From the NCBI GenBank assembly GCA_027627225.1, contig CM051024.1, forward strand, positions 81,153,704-81,217,703: a stretch of DNA of 64,000 bases. The letters are read 5' to 3'. The notes below the pieces were generated by a model. That model saw only the letters and a list, made by a program, of their open reading frames with translations, was not told where the DNA came from and did no database searches. The position numbers were made by a program, and so were the translations under genes. This DNA comes from Congeria kusceri. Lineage: Eukaryota; Mollusca; Bivalvia; Myida; Dreissenidae. Of the stretch, positions 37,371 to 49,458 are shown piece by piece. Within the stretch, counting starts at the first letter, position 1, and each line of letters starts with the position of its first letter.

Positions 37371-39410
37371 CGTCATTTTTGGCAACAAGTAACTGACATT
37401 GTGGTGCCTTCCTCTGACAAGAATACGCTTCAGGGACATACGTTATAACCCGTGACGAGCCTTGTTTGTTCAATCTTGACCAGAGGTGCACGGTTTGTGT
37501 ATGACCATCAAATCGCGAATGGTATCGATGATGGGCGAAATCGGACCAGGAACCTTAGAGTTATTACCCCTTTTTCAAGGCAAAATGCAGACTTTGTATA
37601 ATTTTAATTAAGTTCTCATCCAATCATGACCAAACTTCCACAGCTTGTGTTTGACTAAAAAGTCTCAGTTGAAGCCAAATATGGGCAAAGTTGGACCACA
37701 AACAGCGCAGTTAGGCCCCTTGATTGCATTTTTTTTTCACAGAGACTTCAGTTGTCTTTTAATCTAAACAGAACTTCCACAGTTTGTGTATTATCAAAAG
37801 ATCAGAGCAGACGCCGGACGCCCAGACAATGGGCCGAATTGGACCACAAACACCATAGTTATGCCCCCTTTTTTGTTCAAGAATAGGCAGAAATTGCATT
37901 TTGCCTGCTAGAGACTTCATTTTTCTGTCCAATCTAGATCCGCGCCAGATCTCAGGAACTAATAGATCGAATTCAATGAAACTGTATATGCATCAGCCCA
38001 ATTCAAAAGACCTGTCCGTAATGTCAGGTCGTTTCAGTCTGATGATTTTTCAGGAAATTGTTGCCCTTTGATTATACATTGGCTGTTGTGCCTGTCACAT
38101 AATAACATAGCCATGGATAGAGGGACTTCAAAACTTCTTGGTACAAATGTTTACTGCCAGAAGCTAGCTTGTATCTTTAATGAATCGTGTCTCTAGATCA
38201 AAGGTAAAGGTCACACATAGAGGTCAAAGGTCAAAATTGGCACTTTGCTTTTCCGTGCTTTAACTTGCCATGGATTTTAAAACTGCCTGGCACAAATGTT
38301 AACCTCCATGAGACAGCATGATGTGCACCTATACCAGTTCCGTAGATCAAAGGTGAAGGTCACACTAAGAGGCCAAAAGTCCAAATCAGCTTTTTGTTTG
38401 TCTGAACTATGATCTGGCAATTTATTGAATTTATTGAAAGATTTTCAAATTAATTGGCACAAATGTTTGCCTAAATGAGACGGCATGTCGAACACAAGAA
38501 CCAGAACTGTAGATCCAATGTCAATGTTAAAGCTCAAAAATCGAAATTGGCAGGTCCTTAGGTTTAGGATCAAGGCCACAGTTAGAGGTCAATGCGGCCT
38601 CGGGGAGAATTCATCTTTCTTCCAATCTTGACCAAACTTCCAAAGTGTGTGTGTAACCATGCGCTTCAAGCGGTAGCCAACAATGGGCCGGATTGGTCTA
38701 CAAGCACCACAGTTATGGCCCCTTGTTTGTGGAAAACTGCAAAAATTACCTTTTTTCTTGCATGGAGATTTATTTTTTCATTCAATCGTCATCAAACACG
38801 ACAGGCTTGGTATGACAATACGATCTCAGCACAAGCAGTAGAAGAGACAGATCATGATACGTACGCTGGGGTTATTTTTCCTTAAATGTGAAAGTAAATG
38901 TAAAAATGAACTTGATGCAAGACAGGGATTTCATTTTTTCAACTAAAAACAAAATTGTCTAAACAATGTGTTTATGACCATCAGATCTTAATCAAAATTG
39001 AATATATGACGGGTAAATGGTAATAACCTTTACTCGTTGGAACAAGCCGGCAATCATGACATGACATGACATGACGTCGTCATTACCTTTCAGAACAGCA
39101 TTTTTAACACCATTCCTCCAACACTCTCTGCGAAAACTTGGCTACCACTGTAGAGAAAATATACCCAGGTCCATACTTGTTTATGGCCATGAGATTTTTG
39201 TTTGTCTTCGACAAGCTTTGGCAAGACAAGGAGCAGAAGAAAAACATTTCTGAGAGTTAATCAGCTAGATAAATTATTTAAGGACATTATGGCGTACATT
39301 CCCACATTTGTTCAAGCCTGTTACAACAGTTAGGATTTCATCTTTGCCAGTATGCAGGTGAGCCCTTTGGGCCATCATGTACCCCTTGTTTCTGTTTGGA
39401 ATACAAAACA
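37371..39410 (-). repeat. Tandem-core repeat, family L, reverse orientation
   Basis: Contains repeated phrases such as CAATCTTGACCAAACTTCCA, GTGTATGACCATCA and GGGCCGAATTGGACCACAAA. A zone of GATCAAAGGT(G/A)AAGGTCACAC phrases lies at 38.2-38.6 kb. At 39355-39410 it ends with CAGGTGAGCCCTTTGGGCCA TCATG, the reverse of the palindromic head used by family C. It is therefore probably a minus-strand element starting near 39410, perhaps a mosaic of two families. Confidence 0.55.
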
Positions 39411-39419
39411 ATCAACTAA

Positions 39420-41967
39420 GTTAGGCAATGAAATAATGGTGGTTCCAACACCTGGTCACTATAACTATACATTTTTACTTTGGTCAAATATTTCTTTTTG
39501 AGTGTGAACGACCTGTTGTTGATTGTAAACTTCTATAATGGTCATTTTAAAATACATAATTGGCGAAGTGTTCGTTCGAAACAGTACATGTTTTAAAATT
39601 GATCAAATTAATGATAGTAAACGATTAAATAATGTATAATATATGTTACAGGCCCAGGATTTAGACGTGCAATCCTACGCGGAAAAAGGTGGCTGTTGTT
39701 CGCAGTTTTAGGTAAAGTACAAACAAATTCCTATTACAGCAACAAGAATAATACTTGCAAAATCAACTACTAATACTACAATAAAACAACCACAATAACA
39801 ACAACTACTACTAGTACTATTATTTCTGCTCAAGTACTCGATTACTACTACTGCCACAACTACCACTGCTGCATTTATATTACTAATAATGTAATGTGTA
39901 CAATATAAGTTGAGGTTAAGAATAATATAACGTTGAGGCTAGTGGGGGCCGTTATTTTATTCGTGCTGAACCAGATATATTACACCAGGCAGTAACCTGT
40001 TTGTCTATTGATCATTTCACGGTTTTCAAAATATTACAGCAAACTATCTTATTTTTATATTAAAAACTAGGAGCAGCGATGATTTTGCTGAACCGGCTTT
40101 TACATATTCACGTGCATGTAAAGATCGATGTCTACATGTTCATTGGATGATACCCTATTATTAACATTTCGTAATGATAAACATGTTCACTACGGATATA
40201 TATATTACACACACGTTCCTGCATATATTATTGAAAACGCATTCTGTCATGATTTGCAGCCATCACTTTTATCGGAAAACACACGTCACCGAATTGTTTT
40301 CAGACGCCATTTTGGAGTTGTGTTTTGAAATTGACATTTTCAAGATCGTGTTAAGATTGATTAAAATGTGATCAACATTTGGTAACAATGTTTGTGTCTT
40401 CACATAAACTTATCCGAGTAGCGAGTTGTAGTAAATTTATTTGGAATTTATTGAAATATTGGTGTATAGATGCTTGATTGTTCATTACTGTAACAAAGTG
40501 CGCGATTATGTAAATATTTAAAAATAAAGTTTTTGTGAGTTATGCTTAATAAAAATAAATACATTATAAACGTTCTTGGTATCAAATTGTTTATTTTGTT
40601 GAATTTGAATCATTTTTTCTTCAAGCTTTGACTTTAGAGTTGATTCAGAATAATATAAAGTACAACCAATCAATGACTGATATAAACGCTAGCTACTTGA
40701 TCTAAAAAATAAATATGAGTGCTGTTGATAACAAATCTTATGTTTTTATAACAAGGTAAAGGAGGTTGAATTTGTCAACAAATTTGCATACATAGTCTTA
40801 ACTTCAGGCGGATACTTTTCACCAAATATGAATCATAAGCAGAATAGGCCCTGTTTTATAAGCTAAAAGCAAAGTTAATTCAGTTTCCGGACAAAAAGTT
40901 AGTCACCGTTTATACTCACTTGACAACTTATTGAACGTTTTCTTAATTACGGAAGTGATGTGTGTGACTTAAATAATAGTAAATGCATTTAAAGAATGCA
41001 CTTAGTTTTTGCAAGACTTTGTTAGTAGTAAGACAACAGACACAAAATAATCTCATATACGCGGAGCTGGGACAAAATCCGCTTATTTGTTATCAATACT
41101 TTAAAGTTATAAACAATTGGTTACAGTTCTACAGTGTGATAATGTTAAATTTGTCAACGTTGTACATAATATAGTATTAAATGATTTTGAAATGTACCCA
41201 TAAAAATTGTCTTGGGTTAAAATATTAAAAACTGTACTAGATAATCTAGGTTTAGCTAAGTACGGTACATCCTGTGTGTTGGTAATGTTATAGTTGTTAT
41301 ATCAATTGTTAACCAAAGAATCGCAGATATTTATATATAAAATTTGTCTGCGGATCTTCTAAATACAACTAGAGGAAAACAATAAAGCTTACCTCGGAAA
41401 TTGTGTAAACTAAACAATGTTCAGAATTGCCTTACCCCGTTTAAGAATTTCAGCCCAAAGACTAGAAGTACAGTCAGGCAGATGGCATAACAAAATATCT
41501 TAAAGTGTAAGAAAATGAATTACTGTAATGTACTGGAGGGCGAATTCTATTTTTTTGTTAGAATGTAGGGTATTTATTGATTTTCGAAAACAATATATTG
41601 GTGCCAATATGATAAAATATATTGAACTAATGAAATCGACAAACGGACTGACTGTTAGAAGGCGTTAACCTAAATGTGTAAACCCTTTTCCTTGTGAACA
41701 TAATTAGTTTACAAATTAAGTGTCTCCAAAACAGTTAAGCATATGGTAGGTGAAGACTTACTTATGAATTGTATTGCCAAAATGAATCTCTGTACTATGT
41801 GTATGTATTTATAGAAATGTAAAGTTTGTCATTACAATATGCATAGATAATGTTAACCTATAAACTTATATAACTTTTATGGCCATTATATATGTTTATA
41901 TATTTGAACCTGAATGTTATTTATCAATGCATTGTATTCGCTTATAGTTGTGTATCAATTTATACCC
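39420..41967. other. Upstream region of the DUF1647-type gene
   Basis: AT-rich sequence with an ACTACTACT/AACAACAAC microsatellite zone at about 39770-39880. The promoter and any 5' UTR exons of the gene should lie here, but no TATA box, CpG island or exon can be assigned with confidence. Several 60-70 codon ORFs have no recognisable product. Confidence 0.4.
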
Positions 41968-44900
41968 ATGGGCATATTGCCTAAAGTATTAGAAATACTA
42001 CTATCACTACTACTGATAATATCACTAATTATTCTTGTATTCTCACTACTATTCTACTATAATTACTGCTGCTTGGATTCTACTTGGATAATCGACTTGG
42101 AAAAGTCACCAGTTTCAGCCGCCGCTGTTCTCTACTGGTTGATAACTGACTTCGACCCAATGGCCCGTTTTTCCCGCCATAAAGATGAAGAGGCAAACCC
42201 ACACCCGATAATTCAACATGCGACGGAAACAGCGAATCAACCGGTGACACAGTCCATGCCGAATATTTCAAAGACAGTGACAAAAGGTATTTATAGTGAT
42301 TTTGCTTTACAAATGTTCCTTTCTGGTTTATATATATCTCGTGTTTTTCTGCCGATAATAGTACGATTCCTGCACACGTTCAACAAATGATTGTAAACAT
42401 TATACAAACGTCACTCTTTTCTCAAAATGAGTGTTAAACTCATAAAAACGTCCACCTTTTTCATATAATTTATGATTCAGAAAATCTTCCAAACTTATCT
42501 GCTGATAAATATGTGACAACTGTCCCGTTCTGCTGATAATAGTAAGAATCATACAAACGTCCATCATTATCTTTTCATAAGAACAAGAATCTTACACACG
42601 TGAAACCTTTTCAGCAGAATGCAGTTCATTTTAAGAATTATACAAATATCAACCATTCTTCTCATAAGTGCTAGAATGATACACACGTAAAACCTTTTCT
42701 GTAAAACGCAGTTAATTGTAAGAATAATACGAACGTCTGCCTTTTCAAAAGCAACCCGTGCAGTAATAGGCGTGAACTATTATTCCATTTAAAGTGTATT
42801 GCTTTTGTTACACAGCGTACTAATACATTTTATAATGAAGTAATAAAGATAGCCAATATGAGAAACTAAAGAAATAGTAAAAGTGTATTTATCTTACCTG
42901 TTTCCAGGCAAAGTGAAGATTTTTTATGCTTGAATGTGCATCAACCAACGTGTTATTGCAAGCGTTTAAATAATGGCAAAACCTATTTAATTCAACCTAA
43001 GTCAAAAAGCTATTAACACTCTTTATCATTATGGGCTCTGATTTAATGTTTTAGACAGACTGATAAACACTAAATGTAAATGTAAATTATTATTCACATC
43101 TAAAATTAGAAAGTTGAACTTCAGTTAATTCGATAGAAAGGGAACGTATATATTAGAACATCTATCAATAAAGGTACTAGTGTATAGGTCGTAATATTTG
43201 CACCCATTTCAGAGTGTGAACCTAAATCCAATTAATAATGTTGTCATTTTCACAGCAAGACGATGTTTACTTTTATGAATATAATGAGACTTAACGTCCA
43301 TCTCTATTCTTATAGTATTTCGAAACCTGCTTGCAGGTGTACAGAGACTAACCCCCATAGTGTACAGTGAACCTTGCAGCGGAACCATCAACGACTCACG
43401 TCGAACCACGTTATTCCACGGCTATGACAAAGTACAGCACTACATGAATGGTATTGCTGTGAAAGCCTTATTTCTTATACATACAAATACACATGCCTCA
43501 AAAGCAGAGAAGATCAAAATGTTATTATTACGGGAAGTTTCCGCAATAAAGGCCAATGTGGTTGACCGGAATGGAAAATAAAACTGAAATCACTAGTTTA
43601 TTGGACATCACCTAGGCCTAGGGACCCTGTGCCCAAAACATTGAAAACAATAAACGTTAAACCAAACTGTATTTGAATCTAGGGCCAATGTACATTGGAA
43701 TCTTTAAATCAATAAACATCCAATCTTCACGCGATTAGATGTAGAACCACGGCGTCAATGAACGTTTAAAACAATCCGCTAAATTTCACTGTTGTAATTA
43801 ATTACTAAATTCTAAAAATATATACACATGTCGTACGAATGTTCTGTTATAGGTTATGGCACAATAGCATGGTCACCACCACCAAATGTGTTTGCCTTCA
43901 TATGCTTTCACTTAAGGCCGCTGTAGTACATGGTTGGCGATAAATACAGGACATAATTATGGGCTAATAAGAGTATTTTCCATTTTATTAAAAGTCTCCT
44001 GATGCTGACCCCTTTTGTTTTATTTAATTCATTAATGATCTGTTTGGCTCTAAAATTTATTCTGATCACAAGACTAGATACCTTCTGTAAAACTTTATTA
44101 TGTGACTTTATTGAGAACTTATGAGAGTCAAGCACCGTTATAATGTTCGTAATTCAGAAATAAGTACGACATCATGTCCTCTACTATCCCGTTGACCGTT
44201 CTGGTCGAGTCCGTCGCTAACAAAGCGAACCGTTTTTATGAGCGTGTCACAGGGTGAGAAAATTGTGCGGCTAGTCCGGGACTCGAACCCGGGACCCCTC
44301 GCTATCAGGACGAGTGCTCTCCCGACTGAGCTAACCGAGCCGCCACACAACTTCTCCCCTTTAAGCGACCAAGTTCATGCTGTGACATACACCCTCGCTC
44401 AAATATGAATTTGTCCTCGAATTCAGGGATTCATTGTGTTATATAATTACAACGGGCCGTCGGAGAGTTAACCCGGTGACGTCACGGTCCCACGTTGGGC
44501 GCCAAATGTCACAGGGTGAGAAAATTGTGCGGCCAGTCCGGGACTCGAACCCGGGATCCCTCGCTATCAGGGCGAGTGCTCTCCCGACTGAGCTAACCGG
44601 GCCGCCACACAACTTCTCCCCTTTAAGTGACCAAGTTCATGCCGTGACAAACGTCAACTGTATATGAATAAATAATTTATCACATTCATACCTTGTTTTC
44701 CGTATAATACAGCCATTACGAATATTTTCATTTTACACATGTGTAAGATTTTTTTAGATCGTTTTCATTGGCTACATATTCTTTGACTGACCAATGCCGT
44801 TATTTTGGTGAAATGACGTCGTGAACGTGAAATGACGTCACGTCTGTACACAACTTTTAAGATTTATTAACATCTTTTAGTAAAATTATAAGGCTTTTTT

Positions 44901-47206
44901 CGTTTAAAAGCCTAAGATAAAACAGATCGGACACTCGTTGTCATTTTATACTATATTTTATTAAACTCGTTAAGGAAATTCGTTAGTAACCTCCTTTATA
45001 TCTTACACATTTGTATCATCTTGTATTTATTTGCCAGACTTATTCGGAAACTTGTCAGACATAAACACGCTGCCTAAAGACGCTGACCCAGTGTTTATAA
45101 CTGGAGTTTCCTCTAATCACTTGCACGAGTCCCTAGACATGTTCAAGAACTTCAATTCTGTGGTTAGGAAAATGAAACCAAAACTGAGAATGATATTTTA
45201 TGACTTGGGGCTGCAAGCTGGCGAACCAGAAAAAGTAAGGCTATCTTATTGTCTCTTAAACATCTTAACTGTATGTTATTACTTTACGCCTTTGGTTTAA
45301 TAACGCAATACCTTGTGCCAATATCAGAACACTTAAAAATGATAATTATGTATAATTTAAAAATAAATGAAATATTTTAAGCACCTTTTTCTTTTCTTTT
45401 TCAATTATCGAAGTTTCCCAGGATTTTGTCCGGAATAACATTTTGTAAGTTAATTGTTAACGGATTGGTCAATGATAGTATAAATACTTTTCGAAAGATG
45501 GATTACTTTGACGGATATAATAAATCACAAAGATGCACTGGTTGGTTGGAAGGACAGAAACAGGCATTTTGTAGTAGATCGATTTAAATTCGGGTAACAA
45601 CTATGTATTTTGGATCCGCTACGTTTTTTGCTCCTTTATTTAAATGTCTTTATCATCAGCGATACTCGTAAAGTTTCCAATATAAGATCATGATTTTTAA
45701 ATGTTTTCTTGATTAGGTTCCTTAAATACAAAGTACAGGTTTTGTTATAATTATAATGTTTCAGTCTGTTAGTCAATTCTGAATTTCGTTGGGTTTTTTG
45801 TTTCAGGGAGCTGAATTGGGAATACTATTATACGATGTTTCGCTTCGTTTTTTATGAAAACGAGTTTCCTTTTAACAATGCGGCTAAGGTTTCAAAATAA
45901 AAAAAAGAACCATAGCAGTATTCCTTCAGCAAGAATTATGATATTAAAATACATTTTGTGAAACTGCAGGAGAAACCCTTTATAGCATGACATTGACGTG
46001 CCCGTAAACATAGATAGGATACTATTCCTAATATAAACTACCCTGCAACATTTTGTGCGTGTTTCAAACCACAAGTCAAACGTTTCTATGTATGTGTAAG
46101 GCTTATAGTGGAGCCCTTTATTAATGTCATCCTATTTTAATTCGCGTTGTTAACCTATTTGTTTTTAGATAAAATCAATATGTCAGTGTGAATACAGACT
46201 GTTCCCATTTGAAAGGTTTCCCGATCACGTGAAACAACTCAACACCTATGCCTTCAAACCGCTGTCAATATTGGTAAGGTATATGTAGATGCTGTGGTGG
46301 CTTTTAGAACACACGTATAGTAAATTCAGCGGTAATCACACAAAACAAAATTTATTTAATGATTTATTGAATTAAAATAAAATGTATGAGACAATGTGTT
46401 ATCTTTAAATCTCCGCAGTAATTTATAGTTATTTATAGTACAGCGATTCTACTACATGCATAATCTGGTTAACTGTATTATTTTAGATTGTTTGGTGTCA
46501 TTAAGTACACGGTTATTATATCGGCAGCCAACTAATTATTATCCGTCTAATTCCGAATTTCTAGCATGTGTTCATCTGCGGCTTTATTTTTGTTAAATTG
46601 TGTAATGTCCGCGTCAATTTTACCGAACTTGCTCTCATGGCAAAGGATTCAAAGATTCAGCTGCTGGGATTTATAAAGTTTAAGACTTCTTTTAATGTTC
46701 ATACATGCACGTTTATGTTTATAATCCAGATGGTTTTGAAGGAATACCCGTTCGCCTTGTGGATGGATTCATCGATACGTTTTAAGGAAGCTAACATTTC
46801 ACAACTGTTCGACATGGCTCGAAAACTGGATGTCATCTGTTTGGCCGGCGACGGATCAATCGCGCTTCGAACACTTCCGGCGACCTTCGAATATTTTAGC
46901 GAGCAGCCGTGCAGCTTCCAAAATCTGTCAGAAATTCAAGGTGGATTTTCGATCACACGAACAGCTCCATTTGTTGTGGAGAACATACTTAAGCCTTGGG
47001 TTGCATGCGCCCTTCTGATTGACTGTATGGCGCCACACGATGGACCTATGAAATATTTATATTGTGGTCAGCATGGAAAAGTCTATGGCGATTGTCATAG
47101 ATTTGATCAGTCTGTGTGGGGAATACTGCTGTATCGCGCTTACGGCTATGACGTTTTCAAACACATGCAAAACTTTCGAGGAGATTTCGTGTATATATCA
47201 CGGTGA
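41968..47206 (+). CDS. DUF1647-type type II membrane protein, probable glycosyltransferase-like, five coding exons
   Basis: Exons 41968-42286, 43316-43450, 45038-45234, 46169-46273 and 46730-47206 (stop TGA) all have GT/AG borders and matching phases (1, 1, 0, 0). They give an uninterrupted 410-codon product. The start ATG is in good context (CCCATGG); an in-frame upstream ATG at 41914 is less likely. Residues about 8-31 are a single hydrophobic segment, so a type II signal anchor with a lumenal C-terminal domain. The domain reads DPVFITGVSSNHLHES, RMIFYDLGLQ, CEYRLFPFERFPDHV, TYAFKPLSIL, EYPFALWMDSSIRF and CHRFDQSVWGILLYR. I know this motif order from the metazoan DUF1647 family (expanded in nematodes and molluscs), thought to be glycosyltransferase-like; the exact reaction is unknown. 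Family assignment is confident; first-exon choice is less so. Intron 2 carries an antisense LTR-type mini-element. Confidence 0.85.
42543..42740 (+). repeat. Imperfect tandem duplication in intron 1
   Basis: Two copies, about 105 bp apart, of a unit running through AAGAATCATACAAACGTCCA, TCTTTTCATAAG and ACACACGTGAAACCTTTTC. Weaker similarity extends left to about 42400. Confidence 0.6.
44266..44341 (-). other. tRNA-like sequence in 3' LTR
   Basis: The minus strand reads GGCTCGGTTAGCTCAGTCGG, a CTCGT-CCTGATA-GCGAG anticodon arm, and a CCGGGTTCGAGTCCCGG T-arm, then GCCGCA. A- and B-box promoter words are intact. The position before the anticodon triplet is C instead of the nearly universal U33, and the acceptor stem has mismatches, so it is unlikely to be a working tRNA gene. 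Confidence 0.7.
44487..44504 (-). promoter_or_regulatory. Primer-binding site matching tRNA-Lys 3' end
   Basis: On the minus strand TGGCGCCCAACGTGGGAC, starting 2 nt after the end of the 5' LTR (44507), the standard position for reverse-transcription priming. From memory the tRNA-Lys(1,2) site differs only at the second-last base. Confidence 0.75.
44528..44603 (-). other. tRNA-like sequence in 5' LTR
   Basis: Second copy, with a fully paired anticodon stem (CTCGC/GCGAG) and the same CCTGATA loop. A box (TTAGCTCAGTCGG) and B box (GGTTCGAGTCC) match Pol III consensus words. The plus-strand ORF across this sequence is a tRNA artefact. Confidence 0.7.
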
Positions 47207-47443
47207 ATCCAATACACTATTAGCGAAACAATAGTGTTTAATAGGTGGCGATTATGTTCTTGGGCCCAGCAACTAAATGTATAGCATTTCCTAAAGGGAA
47301 TGTCAGACTTGCTATTATGTATGACAACCCCCTAATATTATTTACAGCTGTCACCTCGCCTATCAGCTTCATTGGTATTTATATCATTATCTTAATGTAT
47401 TCCAGTGTATTCGTTACCCTTTCTTGTTGCGAATAAGCTTGTC

Positions 47444-47449
47444 AATAAA
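47444..47449 (+). terminator. Poly(A) signal AATAAA of the DUF1647-type gene
   Basis: First canonical AATAAA after the stop codon at 47206, about 240 bp downstream and followed by mixed GT-containing sequence. It suggests a 3' UTR of about 260 bp. Confidence 0.6.
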
Positions 47450-48369
47450 AAGCAAAATACCATCGTGCTATACGTGAGTCAAGCCAAGCTTTTAGCATTA
47501 CACAAACGTCCTTATTCATAACATAATAAGCTTACCTCTATGAGACCGTCAGTTATTTGTGAAACTATTATCTGGCAAGATTGAACGGCACTCATTATTT
47601 TTTGCCAATATATTCGCTAGTATTCGGAATTAAAACCTCAACACAAACTCGTGAGATATTTCTGCTGATACTATTAGTATACGCTTTACTACTGACGAAG
47701 ATTAGTCGGTGTAATTTTAAACTGCTAGACCGCTAGGAAAGTTTCGGTTGACTTTCCGGTATTTTAAAGTTATTTTACGATACAATAGACGTCGCGCCTA
47801 TTTTGATGTACCTTACTATGGAACTGGTCTGTCTGAATTTCTGTCTAAATGCACACGTGCTTTTATGCATGCATCACGGTATCATATAGCATGTTCTTTG
47901 GGATCTATAATTTAAAACCAAACAAACGACGATTTTGATACAAAAATTATTCAGTTCATATTTCAACCTTGCCAAATATGTCCGGTTTTCATTTCGTGCA
48001 ACACATACATGTAGTAAAATCGAGTGCGTACGTGTTTACTCAATATTATTTCTGATGCGTCAGGTTAACAATTCCGGACTGTGTTTCATGTATTGCTGTT
48101 GACGTGTTGTTGTTGTTGTTGTGTTTGTTGTTGTTGTTGTTGTGTTTGTTGTTGTTGTTTTTTCAAATATTTTGGAACCATTTTAGTCCTGTGTATGTAC
48201 ATGTATACGCGTAAAACACATGGACTTAAACCCGTTTTCTTAAGCAATATTCTTTCAGGATCCCGTTCCGCGAATAATATCAAATAATTTAATTACGCGA
48301 GAATCGAATTCCTGTCTGTGTGCAAACGCATATATTCAGTGGTCATCGTGCTAGATTTTACTCATTTAT
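47450..48369. other. Intergenic, with a (TGT)n microsatellite
   Basis: No gene seen. A TTGTTGTTGTTGTTGTGTTTG microsatellite at about 48103-48160 produces spurious Cys-rich and Gln-rich ORFs on the two strands. Confidence 0.6.
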
Positions 48370-49458
48370 AGCTCGACTGTTCGAATAATAAGGGAGCTTT
48401 CCTACTGGTCCCGGCGTCGGCTTCGGCGGACGTCTTAACTTGGCTCAGGTTTATAGTTAAAGGTCTAGTGACTTCAAAACTACATTCGTTATTTATTTGA
48501 AACATGGCAAATATCTTTGGCATCAACTCCGGCATCAGGGGCAACATTACCCATAACTTTCTTTTGCATTTTGACATAGTGCTGCCCCTTTTTCACATAG
48601 ATTTGCGGGTTAAAGTTTTAATTTGAATGTCTGATAACTTCAAAACTTGATAACTTGATAAATTATTCACTTGAAACGTGGAATGTACCTGTGTCATCAA
48701 CTACAGTGTCAGTTGCCCCAATCCACATAACAATGTTTTGTATTCTGACAAGAGTTTTGTCCCCTTTTCGAATAGTTTTTAAGGTTAAATTTTTTATTTA
48801 AGTCTCATAACTTCTAAAATGTACACAAGTTATTCACTTTAAACCTGAACTTTTCCGTTATCGTCACTTTTAGCATCAGGTGCAACAATGCCCATAACGC
48901 TGTTTTGTATTTTGACAGGGGTATGCCCCTTTTTCACATAGATTTCAGTTTAAAATTTTTATTCAAAAGTCATATAATTTCTAAATTACATAGGGTATTC
49001 ACTTGAATCTTGGACTACAGATTTTTCTTTAACTCAAGCATCAAGTGCAGCAATCCACAAATATCTCTGGTTTGTATTATGACAGATTATTCCCCCTATT
49101 TACATAGGTTTTCGGGTAAGAGGTTTTATTTAAGTCTCATACTTTCAAACCTACGTAAAGTGTTAACTTGAAATTTGAAACATATCTTTGCCGTCAACCC
49201 CAGCATCAAGTGCAACAGTGCCCGTAACTCAGTTTTGTATTTTGACACGCTTATGCACCTTTTTCACTAAGATTTTGATAATAAATTTTAGGTTTAAAAG
49301 TCTTTTTCACTTGACCCTTTTCGCTTGAACCTTTAAGAATAGCATTGCCATCAACTTCAGCATCCGATGAAATAATTGCCATAACTGAGCTTTGTATTTC
49401 GACAGATTTATGCCCCTTCCACCTGAAATCCATCTGAAATACTTGGAATAGTCGAGCG
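48370..49458 (+). mobile_element. TIR element M with tandem core
   Basis: The outer words GCTCGACTGTTCGAA (48371-48385) and TTGGAATAGTCGAGC (49443-49457) are inverted repeats matching at 13 of 15 positions. Between them are about six units of about 150 bp with GCATCAGGTGCAACAATGCC, CATAACTCTGTTTTGTATTT, TGACAGG and TTATGCCCCTTTTTCACATA. No protein is encoded. A detached piece of the same core occurs at about 53115-53230. Confidence 0.65.

Larger units (their letters stand above)
44245..44649 (-). mobile_element. TRIM-like mini LTR element with tRNA-like terminal repeats
   Basis: Two direct repeats of 143 bp (44245-44387 and 44507-44649) each begin TGTCAC and end GTGACA, the TG...CA form of LTRs, and are about 95% alike by eye. 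On the minus strand the right copy is the 5' LTR. After a 2-nt spacer comes TGGCGCCCAACGTGGGAC, which differs by one base from the tRNA-Lys(1,2) primer-binding site as I recall it. A weak purine stretch (GAGCGAGGG) precedes the other LTR. The internal part is only 119 bp and encodes nothing. Each LTR holds a 76-bp tRNA-like sequence. No perfect target duplication is visible. The layout fits a terminal-repeat retrotransposon in miniature; two tandem tRNA-SINEs are the alternative but would not explain the primer site or TG...CA ends. Confidence 0.75.

Noticed and set aside
44138..44350. 70-codon minus-strand ORF containing GGSVSSVGRALVLIARGPGF
   Set aside because: Also a readthrough of the tRNA-like sequence (other LTR copy).
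44245..44649. Reading the two tRNA-like repeats as two functional tRNA genes
   Set aside because: The loop lacks U33, the acceptor stem is mismatched, and both lie inside identical TG...CA repeats next to a primer-binding site.
44434..44667. 77-codon ORF reading RDSNPGSLAIRASALPTELTG
   Set aside because: This is a translation of the antisense strand of a tRNA-like sequence in the LTR, a common false gene.
48081..48287. Cys-rich and Gln-rich ORFs
   Set aside because: Products of the TGT microsatellite.
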